Shown: piece after piece, positions 49,401-61,400 of the stretch
Layout: each line of letters begins with the position of its first letter
Numbering within the stretch: the stretch's first letter is position 1
Made by a program: the position numbers and the translations under genes
NCBI RefSeq assembly: GCF_032854445.1
Contig: NC_088304.1
Location: 36,350,108-36,414,107, forward strand
Reading direction: 5' to 3'
Source of the DNA: Liolophura sinensis
Lineage: Eukaryota; Mollusca; Polyplacophora; Chitonida; Chitonidae
Length of the DNA: 64,000 nt
Notes under the pieces: generated by a model
Databases searched by the model: none
What the model was told of the DNA's origin: nothing
The model's input: only the letters and a program-made list of their open reading frames with translations

Positions 49401-52400
49401 TTTTTTTAAATTAGTTTTTCAATCAAGTTTTGTGAATTTGTTCCAAATTATCATCCCTGGAAATACACTGTAAATAAATGAATAAATTTGTATGAAATGC
49501 AGAAACAAATATGTACTACTTTTCCCTGCAGTGTGTGGTTTACATGTGTGAAGTGATGGAGAGAGACAAACATGAGAATGCCTCACAGTTCTTCTCTACA
49601 GTGGCCAGCAAACAGACAGCAGCTCTGAACGCTCTCCTCCATTGCATTCCTAATGATACTACACAGCTCAAGAAAATGATAGGTTTGTGGCACTGGACTC
49701 ACTCAAAATTGTGTAGCAGCTTCCAGGTACCTTAATGTCCAGATTACAAGTACAACAACCAAAAATGTATATATGCACATGCCTTTGTATGTGGGTATGT
49801 TCACAGCATTAAACGATACATAAAAAGGTACTATAAAACAAGTAGTATAGTTTTACGGAAAATGAGGACAGATATGCCAAAAAAGTGAGAGAAAAACAGA
49901 CTTTCTTTTTAAAGGTATATTTTATATCTCTTAATAACTCCTGTATTTTATGTATGTGTGTCATCAGTTTTTCCGGCATATTCGGAAATGACATCATCAG
50001 TAAATATACTGGGGATGTGGGACCAGCCAAAGTCTATCATTGTTGATGTCATCACAGCAAGTTACTTATTTTTCTGAGACCTTAAGAAAACTGTAGTTTA
50101 AAGCCAATTTCATGCTCCAAGAATAAAGCTGAAAGCTTTTTTGCACTTTTATATGTTACACTTCTCCCTATGCTCCATGTTAAGAAATAAAAGCCGATCA
50201 TGTCATGTATCCTTTTAACAAGGTAAATACCTCACTGACATGTACGTATGTTCCAGATTTAACTAGCGTTTTAAGAAGTGTACTTGGAAAACTCTCTCAT
50301 ATTAAAGTTTTCTTGCACATAAAAACTTAAGGTTCAAACACTGGGTATTGGAAGAGATGTTTTCCGGTACGAATAAATAGTTTCATTAGATAATATGTAA
50401 TGTACGTGTAAATTATTTGCTTACATTTCAAGCCATGGCTCGATGAGTGGTTGCCTTTGCTGATCGTGTTGCTTAAGCGTTTAGTAAACCTTGTTCATTT
50501 CTTCTTGCTTTTTTTTCACCAGTTATAAATGGTTATTTGTTTTGCTTTTAAATGGCGTCTTAGCAGGAATCTTCAGAGCCATATATTTTTTTATTCAGAG
50601 TTATTTGAGGGGGATGTGGAACAAGCTGAACAGAGGCAAGCAGGGGTCACACATCAGCTGATTGGAGCATTAGCAGCATTGACTTACCTCCCTTTAAATC
50701 CTGAATCCGGTCTTAATGGCAAAAGAAAGGTGGGACATTTGAAAATACAAGTACTTGGCACAGTTTTGATAAAACCACAGGAAATTTCCGTTAGAACAGT
50801 GTAGGAAAGAAGTAATGCAGATGTCAGTATCATGAAAGTATACTTGTAAATATTAGAAATATATTACTGAATTCTTCTAAGAGAAAAATATTCATTAGAC
50901 ATACTGTAATTCTTGAACCTTTTCACATGTTTGGCAAGGTGTTTGTTCAAGTATATTCTGAAGGCATTATTCTGTGATGACTGATAAAATCATATTTTTT
51001 GTTTAGCCCTGAAACTTGGCAATCCTACCAGTAAAGTTGTCTCCAAAATCAAATCAAAAATGTGCATAAATTGCACTGAAAGTTGATCTTTCACATGTGA
51101 AAATGTTGAGGAATTAGGGTAAGGCAAGATTTTGACTATCAAAATTTGATATAAGGGCCGTATGTGTGAACATGTACTTTCACGTATGTGTATATTGCCT
51201 GTGTTGTTTTTTTTTTTTGTGTTTTTTTTTTTGGTGTTTTTTTTAAGCAGAAGGGTGTTCCACTCCTGCAGTAAATATCCTGAATTGTGCTGAAATATTA
51301 AGGACGTGTGTTTCAGGTGGCCAAGTATTTGGGAGATGAGATGGCACTAAGCACTAATGACGCTATCACAGATGCCTTCCTTATGTGCCTGCGGTTTCCA
51401 TCAAGCTGTGGAAATTCTCTTAAGGTTCGTGTAGATATCATATGAGAGTGTGAGTAGAGATGCGATTGAGCATCGAGTGTGTCAGAGGCTTGGCTGTGAC
51501 ATTGTTCAAGCTGTTAAGGCTGTGATGTTCTTTCTCTAAAGTTAAATATCTATATAAATGAGTAAGTGAAAAAGGGAAATCAGGAAAGCTAGTTTATTTT
51601 CATTTCATTGGTATTTTTTGCTATACTCATGCACATATGACATACATGTACATCTATCTACACATTGTACATGCACATGTAAGTTGGCTGTGAGGAGGAA
51701 AGTCCACGGTTAATACCTCATGCCTAACACACCTGCCCACAATGCTACAACTGATCGTCCAGTGGGAGCTAGTGTAATTCACTCTGCAGCTTCATACGCA
51801 CAGGTAGTGTATTCCATAGTGTTTTAGAACCCACACCCTGCTGTATAAAACAGTCAACATGTTCGTACCAACAGATACTGTATTCCATTTAAGTTATTAA
51901 AGGAAGGCAATAAGTAATATATGTGTAAGCTTAGTTATTCAGAAGAGGGGTTGGTGTTAAGCCATAATCATTCATTTATTCAAAAGAGAGGGTGGCGTAA
52001 AGCCATAATCATTCATTTGTTCAAAAGAGGTTTGGCGTTAATCCATAATCATTCATTTATTCAAAAGAGGGGTTGGCATTAAGCCATAATCATGCATTTA
52101 TTCAAAAGAGGGGGTGGCGTAAAGCCATAATCATTCATTTATTCAAAAGAGGGTTGGCGTTAAGCCATAATCATTCATTTATTCAAAACAGGGGTTGGCG
52201 TTAAGCCATAATCATTCATTTATTCAAAAGAGGGGGTGGCGTAAAGCCATAATCATTCATTTATTCAAAAGAGGATTGGTGTTAAGCCATAATCATTCAT
52301 TTATGCAAAAGAGGGGTTGGCGTTAAGCCATAATCATTCATTTATGCAAAAGAGGGGTTGGCGTTAAGCCATAATCATTCATTTATTCAAAAGAGGGTTG

Positions 52401-55400
52401 GCGTTAAGCCATAGTCATTCATTCATTCAAAAGAGTGCTGAAAACAGATGTAAATGGCCCTGGCCATTTTTGGCTGTTTTGTTTGGTAGTTCAATAAATT
52501 AGTGTTTCCTCTGGAATTCTTAAAATGGAAAATGCCATGTTAGGCCAACCAGAAACACGATTTCGCGTCACTCTGTTCCCAGTGTTAAAGGTAAATGGGC
52601 GTTAAGGTGATGTATGTGGAAGCAGCTGCATTCTCAGATTATAGAGATAACTCATGCCTGATTTATTCAAATTGATAACGTGGCAGCACTTTGTTTCAGT
52701 GTCTGCGACTTTGCTTGGCTATGTAACATAATAAAGACAAAAAGTTCTGCCTTTTAAACTTCATGTGGTTTACTTTACGGATGCATATAAACGTTTTACC
52801 TGGTGTTTTCTTTCTATTAAGTAATCCGTGACTGTATGTTCGTCCACACAGATAGTGTATTCCTGCTGTCAGATGTCCAGTACTCTGTGTGCCTACATCG
52901 CTGACCATGACAAACACACAGAGACTCTGCTCGACATTCTACTGGGCAAGGTATGAGACTCCTAATTTATACATACATTCTACCTAAATGATAGTACTAT
53001 GAAGTCAGTAATGTTATAGCCTTTACACTGTATATACCCTGCATTAAATACACGAACACGAAGGTTATATCAAGAGTTTTCACTTGGTTTAATACTGGTT
53101 GTGTTTGTAGGATGTTTACAGTTGTTGGAAAGGCTGGTGTCGTCAGCTTTTGTGGACCAATTCAAGAGGAAATATCATATGATGATGAATTACGTGATAG
53201 GTCATGCTAGACTGACTGCAGTGTTTCTACACTACAGATAACACCCTATGTTGATGGACTGTTTCGGTGGCCTTAGAGTATTCGCCTCGAAGTCAGGAGA
53301 TCCTGGGATCAAACCTGAGTTGTGTCATACCAAAGACTTTAAAAATGGTTCTTGCTGCTGCCTCGCTTGGCGCTCAACAATGTTAAAGAGGTTAGAGCAA
53401 GGAAGCATGACTGGTTGGCCCGGCATTAGTATATTGTGACTGGGTGGTTTGTCATGTCTGGCATCTTTGGCATGATATTTCAGTGTCTGCATCACTTTGG
53501 CAGCATGGACTCACCACATGAAGACACATTATGTGTACACTGCACACACACCTGATGACTCCTCGTCATCATATGACTTGACGAATTGTTAAGTGCCAAA
53601 TTAAACATTTGAGTTGATTTGAGTTGAGTTGAGTTGATTTGAGTTGTGGTTTATGCCATACTCAAGAATATTTCACTTACTGTATATGCCTTATATGACG
53701 GGAGGAAACCAGGCACTGCCTGGGGGAAACCCACGACCATCTGTAGGTTGCTGGCACACCTTTTCACTTACGGCTGGAGAGGAAGTTTGCATGAGCTGGA
53801 CTTGAAATCGCAGAGACCTCATTGGCAAGAGGCTCCTGGGTCATACATACATGTCATATGTCAGACATGGAGGTGAACTCTGTGATTGTGACTGTATTAC
53901 TGGTTGTCGCCTTTCAGGTGATGTTGTGAGGCATGGAAGTGAACTCTGTGATTGTGACTGTATTACTGGTTGTCGCCTTTCAGGTGATGGTGTCAGACAT
54001 GGAAGTGAACTCTGTGATTGTGACTGTATTACTGGTTGTCGCCTTTCAGTTGATGGTGTCAGACATGGAGGTGAACTCTGTGATTGTGACTGTATTACTG
54101 GTTGTCGCCTTTCAGGTGATGTTGTCAGGCATGGAAGTGAACTCTGTGATTGTGACTGTATTACTGGTTGTCGTGTTTCAGGTGATGGTGTCAGACATGG
54201 AAGTGAAATCTGTGATTGTGACTGTATTACTGGTTGTCGTGTTTCAGGTGATGGTGTCAGACATGGAAGTGAACTCTGTGATTGTGACTGTATTACTGGT
54301 TGTCGTGTTTCATGTGATGTTGTCAGGCATGGAGGTGAACTCTGTGATTGTGACTGTATTACTGGTTGTTGCCTTTCAGGTGATGGTTTCAGACATGGAA
54401 GTGAACTCTGTGATTGTGACTGTATTACTTGTTGTCGTGTTTCATGTGATGTTGTCAGGCATGGAAGTGAACTCTGTGATTGTGACTGTATTACTGGTTG
54501 TCGCCTTTCAGGTGATGGTGTCAGACATGGAAGTGAACTCTGTGATTGTGACTGTATTACTGGTTGTCGTGTTTCATGTGATGTTGTCAGGCATGGAAGT
54601 GAACTCTGTGATTGTGACTGTATTACTGGTTGTCGTGTTTCATGTGATGTTGTCAGGCCTGGAAGCGAACTCTGTGATTGTGACTGTATTACTGGTTGTC
54701 GTGTTTCATGTGATGTTGTCAGGCATGGAAGCGAACTCTGTGATTGTGACTGTATTACTGGTTGTCGTGTTTCATGTGATGTTGTCAGGCATGGAGGTGA
54801 ACTCTGTGATTGTGACTGTATTACTGGTTGTCGCCTTTCAGGTGATGGTGTCAGACATGGAAGTGAACTCTGTGATTGTGACTGTATTACTGGTTGTTGT
54901 GTTTCATGTGATGTTGTCAGGCATGGAAGCGAACTCTGTGATTGTGACTGTATTACTGGTTGTCGTGTTTCATGTGATGTTGTCAGACATGGAGGTGAAC
55001 TCTGTGATTGTGACTGTATTACTGGTTGTCGCCTTTCAGGTGATGGTGTCAGACATGGAAGTGAACTCTGTGATTGTGACTGTATTACTGGTTGTCGTGT
55101 TTCATGTGATGTTGTCAGGCATGGAAGCGAACTCTGTGATTGTGACTGTATTACTGGTTGTCGTGTTTCATGTGATGTTGTCAGGCATGGAAGTGAACTC
55201 TGTGATTGTGACTGTATTACTGGTTGTCGCCTTTCAGGTGATGGTGTCAGACATGGAAGTGAACTCTGTGATTGTGACTGTATTACTTGTTGTCGTGTTT
55301 CATGTGATGTTGTCAGGCATGGAAGTGAACTCTGTGATTGTGACTGTATTACTGGTTGTCGCCTTTCAGGTGATGGTGTCAGACATGGAAGTGAACTCTG

Positions 55401-58400
55401 TGATTGTGACTGTATTACTTGTTGTCGTGTTCCAGGTGGTGGTGTCAGACATGGAAGTGAACTCTGTGATTGTGACTGTATTACTGGTTGTTGCTATTAA
55501 GGTGATGTTGTCAGACATGGAAGTGAACTCTGTGATTGTGACTGTATTACTGGTTGTCATGTTTCATGTGATGGTGTCAGACATGGAGGTGAACTCTGTG
55601 ATTGTGACTGTATTACTGGTTGTCGTGTTTCAGGTGATGTTGTCAGACATGGAAGTGAACTCTGTGATTGTGACTGTATTACTGGTTGTCATGTTTCAGG
55701 TGATGGTGTCAGACATGGAGGTGAACTCTGTGATTGTGACTGTATTACTTGTTGTCGTGTTTCAGGTGATGGTGTCAGACATGGAAGTGAACTCTGTGAT
55801 TGTGACTGTATTACTGGTTGTCATGTTTCAGGTGATGGTGTCAGACATGGAGGTGAACTCTGTGATTGTGACTGTATTACTGGTTGTCGTGTTTCATGTG
55901 ATGTTGTCAGGCATGGAGGTAAACTCTGTGATTGTGACTGTATTACTGGTTGTCATGTTTCAGGTGATGGTGTCAGACATGGAAGTGAACTCTGTGATTG
56001 TGACTGTATTACTGGTTGTCATGTTTCATGTGGTGGTGTCAGACATGGAGGTGAACTCTGTGATTGTGACTGTATTACTGGTAGTCATGTTTCAGGTGAT
56101 GGTGTCAGACATGGAAGTGAACTCTGTGATTGTGACTGTATTACTGGTTGTCATGTTTCAGGTGATGGTGTCAGACATGGAAGTGAACTCTGTGATTGTG
56201 ACTGTATTACTGGTTGTCATGTTTCAGGTGATGGTGTCAGACATGGAAGTGAACTCTGTGATTGTGACTGTATTACTGGTTGTCATGTTTCAGGTGATGG
56301 TGTCAGACATGGAAGTGAACTCTGTGATTGTGACTGTATTACTTGTTGTCGTGTTTCAGGTGATGGTATCAGACATGGAAGTGAACTCTGTGATTGTGAC
56401 TGTATTACTGGTTGTCATGTTTCAGGTGATGGTGTCAGACATGGAGGTGAACTCTGTGATTGTGACTGTATTACTGGTTGTCGTGTTTCATGTGATGTTG
56501 TCAGGCATGGAGGTGAACTCTGTGATTGTGACTGTATTACTGGTTGTTGCCTTTCAGGTGATGGTGTCAGACATGGAAGTGAACTCTGTGATTGTGACTG
56601 TATTACTGGTTGTCATGTTTCAGGTGATGGTGTCAGACATGGAAGTGAACTCTGTGATTGTGACTGTATTACTGGTTGTCATGTTTCAGGTGATGGTGTC
56701 AGACACGGAGGTGAACTCTGTGATTGTGACTGTATTACTGGTTGTCATGTTTCAGGTGATGGTGTCAGACATGGAGGTGAACTCTGTGATTGTGACTGTA
56801 TTACTGGTTGTCATGTTTCAGGTGATGGTGTCAGACATGGAAGTGAACTCCGTGATTGAGATCACACTACATATACTGAGCACATTAGTTATTCAGCTAC
56901 AGAGGATACCTGCTGTGTGAGTATATGGACTGTCCAGACAATCAGTAAATATCATCACAGTGGTCCAGCAGGGTCTATAGATGTCAGACAAAATGCTTAC
57001 TTGTATAACCAATAGGCTGAGTTGGCATCTCAGTAGTTTCGCCAATTCACGCAGGTTTGGGCAAGACAGGTGTCGGCTCATCGGCGCTGTTAGCATCTCT
57101 CGCAAAATCATGGCTTTTAGCTGCTTCAGCTTGCGAGAGGCCCCACTCTGTCTTTTCCAAATCTTTGTAAACTAGAGACAGTTTTAACATGCCGACTAGA
57201 TTTATATCAAGGACATTTAAATACATGTACGGGGGTCTGTCATAAGAACACAGAGTTCAGACTTGTCTACTCTACAGTCAACTATAATAATTCTGTGTTC
57301 ATTTACCCCAGCTCAGGTAAATATAACAATACTTGGTTGCAATTTGAACTCACCGATTAAGTAACAGGTACAAAACTTCCTAAGTTCATTTCACCAAATT
57401 CTGGAGTCAACCTTGTGATCAGTTCACTAATTTTGGGGTACAGTAAACAATACTTTTCAACAACTTAGACCTTTTCCTTGTGGTTTTAGTGAACAGAATA
57501 CTTCAATAACGTTGAAAAAATAATTTTGTCCTTGACAGCCACCAGGTGTGTTCTGTGTGGTAGTTGACTCTTTATGGTAGTTGACCCTTTATTTTAGTTA
57601 TTTGCCACAATTAAACATGTAAAGATATTGTTTAAGGACTACAGTTACATGTGTTGTGAATATTCTTGAGTATAGCATAAAACACCAATCAAATAAATAA
57701 ATAAATAAATACATGTGTTGTGATTTTCAAATTTGGCCTATTTTTGTTTGTTTTAGCTGGTTTCAGAAGCGTTAGTGTCCTGCTTCCTGATTTTATATGA
57801 TATCATTTTCATATACTTGTATGTTCTTGTCAGAATAGGACTGAAATACTGGCAGTATGCCAAGGAATTCTGATCATTCATTCAACAACCAAATAACAAT
57901 TAATTAAATGAGTCAAAAATCACTTAAATAAACCACTGAACCTCTCATGAACTCAATCTCTTTGCCTAAAGACTAGTGTACGGATTTATTTATTTCTATG
58001 GTGTTTTATGTTGTACTCAAAAATAGTTTTGTACGCCGGCGGCCAGCATCATGGTGGAGGGAATAGCGGCAATCATCACATCTTCCTCCTTACAACCTGA
58101 GAGCCTAAGGGCTAGTGGTCTGAACTGAAGCAATTGTAAGCTGGCGGCCAGCATTATGGTGGAGGGGATAGCGGCAACCATCACACTATCCTCCTTACAA
58201 CCGAAGAGCCTAAGGGCTAGTGGTCTGACCTGAGCAATTGTACGCTGGTAGCCAGCATTATGGTGGAGGGGATAGCGGCAACCATCACACTTTCCTCCTT
58301 ACAGCAGGAGAGCCTAAGAGCTAGTGGTCTGAACTGAAGCAATTGTACGCCGGCGGCCAGCATTATGGTGGAGGGGATAGCGGCGACCATCACACCTTCC

Positions 58401-61400
58401 TCCTTACAGCCGAAGAGCCTAAGGGCTAGTGGTCTGAACTGAAGCAATTGTACGCTGGCGGCCAGCATTATGATGGAGGGGACAGCGGCGACCATCGCAC
58501 TTTTCTCCTTACAACCAAAGAGCCTAAGGGCTAGTGGTCTGAAGTGAAGAAATTGCACGCCGGCAGCCAGCATTATGGTGGAGGGGATAGTGGCAACCAT
58601 TACACCTTCCTCCTTACAACCGGAGAGCCTAAGGGCTAGTGGTCTGAAGTGAAGTAACGTTGCATGCAGTACAATTACATGGTATACAACATGTACCATT
58701 GAACAAGGTGATAAAAAATTTGTTCCTGTTTACAGGCTGGGTGATAAGAGTTCGCTGGTGATCAGTGTATTTGTGGAGTCTCAAATCGCCAGTCACACAG
58801 TAAGTCAGAGGGATTGAATCCAGTCTTCAGCTCTCATATCTTCAGACTTGTTGAGAATAAAGTCATGTGGAACTTTGTGGAGTGTCTACAGCACTCTTAA
58901 GGCAGTCCAAGCCAAGGGTATTCATAATTCAAACTGTACTGTAACAAGAATGTGCAAGTAGCTTGTGTGTGAAGAAAATTGTAGATAAAATAGGGATTGT
59001 TCACATTTCTTGAGGATTGTAATGATATGTAGACTAAAATTACACTTGACCTCAGATATAGTTTGCACTGCTACTAATGACATACATTTTTGTATATTTA
59101 TTTGCATGCAGCTGCTCCTATGTATGTATGTATTAGCAGACAGCTACATCTGTGCTCGCATTTCTGTTCCTATTTGCAAACAGCTATACATGTATGTATG
59201 CGTTTATTTGCAGCCAGCTACACCCGTATATTTTATTTGCAGGCTGCAGCAGCCTTGCTCTTCAGTCAGATGGTATACTCTGGTTCCAGCGTAGAGGTAC
59301 AGCCTGAAGACATGTTGTCAGCCTGCTTGTCTGTCTTCACTGATCTAGCTGAGGTAGGAGTAGAGCTTGGTGGTGTCAGCAGCAAACACACTGCTGAGCT
59401 GGGGGGGGGGGGGGGGGCTGGGGGAGGGCAGGGGGGGCAGGGGGGAACGTAGCCAAGAATTAAAGTGTAACAAAAATGTGTACTAAACTTAACAGATGTA
59501 AAGTTATAATACAAGTGCATAGATTGACATGTATGATAAGTGCAAAAAATAAGTCCAAAACTTGACACAACACAGTGTCTACATTGCAACAGTGTAACAC
59601 TTTCTACGGTAATGTCATTCTGTCTTTAATGTGATGTTATTAATATGAGCTGGAAAAGTTACATCTGACATCAGTAAAATGTTAAGCGTTTGACAGGTCT
59701 CCATTTCATAAATTTCACCCGTCAAATTCTTCTACTTGTACCTTTAGCTGTGTATTTTAGTGTGTATTTGTTTTGCCTTGGTGACCAGATTTGTGAACGC
59801 TGCCCGTTTGACTATGGGGTGATGGATGGTCTTCTGCTCTTGCTCTGTGAGCTCTTGGCTCAGGTATTCACTCTTATCTCACTTATAGGTCATGGCTACT
59901 AGGTCAGCCAGCCAATCCTCACAATCACAACAACTACATGTACAAAGCACAGTATTATTTGAGCGCCCCATTCCTTGACACATGGCAAGCATGTGATGGC
60001 TGTTATCTTTAATTATATTTTAGGTAATGTAACTCCTTCCTGAAAATGATGTAATTTGCATATCATAATTTGTATGCATAAATCAAACTTTATAATATAC
60101 CTGTACACCTACATTCACTGATATGGTTTTCGTTTCTCGCGTACCATGTACAGGGAAAGCAAGGTTAATTTTTGCATGTTAAACGCACCTGGCAGTAAAT
60201 TTCTTTTACACAATACACATTTAGAAAAAACTGTCAGTAAGTAAAATACTAAATTATTGACTTAGTGTGGATTAGAATCAATACCAATATACAATTAGAA
60301 AAAACTACCAATAAGTTTCTTACTTATAATTGTAATTGGTTATTGGGTAATTAGTTTGTTTTTTGTTTTTTTTGTTACCATCAAATAATAAGTTTACTTC
60401 TATATATTCTTCACTGTTTACCTTATGCTGTACCCTGAGTGTCGGTGTCCAATAATAGGGAAAGCAGTGTTAAACAAAATGTTAAGGGTGGTATCTTAAG
60501 TGTTGCGTGTATTAAACTGAGGGTTTGCACATATGTGGAGCACAATAATCTGAGGAGGATCTTCCACGGTTGATACAGTGTGTGCATATTAAATGCTGCA
60601 AATTACCAAATTCCTGATTTAGTGTACTGGGGATTAGAATCAAGGTTTAACAACATGTTAGGGGTGGTATCTCAGCATATCACAGCATGCATTGACGTGA
60701 AATTTGACATGCATATAAAGCACAAGGACATAACACAGATATTTTGCCACTGATGCTCTGTGTGCATATTAATTAGTGTAAATTACAAAATTCACGATTT
60801 CAGTACTTAAAGGAGAAGAAAACATAAACATGATGACAAAATCAGATGAAAGAACATCAAAACTTCTTTGCCAATATGACCTTTAATATTTTGGGGATAT
60901 TTTTTTCAAGAGAAAAGTGTATTTGAAAATATTTTTGTATGGTGGGTATTTGGGACCAACTTTTGGTATTTATCATTGTTGCATAATAATGTTCTAAATA
61001 AGGATATGATGCTTGTCTAATAAATTTATTTGAATGTAAATTTGTTGTTTATATCAAAACATATGCATTTAACCTAAATTTTGATAATATTTATGAACAT
61101 ATTCAAAATATAAATATGATCCAAATTGAGGTTTAATACATTTGTTAGCTGAACAAATAAAAAGAACAAATTCTAGTGCAGAAATATTTATTAAAGCTGT
61201 GTTACACCCTCATTTATGACATTATTAAACAAAGACTATAAGTACCAAAAGGTGGTCCCAAATACCCAACGTACAATTATTTTCAAGTGTCTTTTTCTCC
61301 TTAAGGAAAAATCGGGAAAAAATATTGAAGACCACATTTAGGAATAACTTTTCGCTCTCTTCCGTCTGAACTTTGTCATTTTTATGTTTTCTCCACCTTT

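Noticed and set aside
53851-55500. Cys-rich 549-codon frame as a secreted Cys-rich protein
   Set aside because: Same 66-bp array in a frame other than that of exon 18; no signal peptide or splice support.
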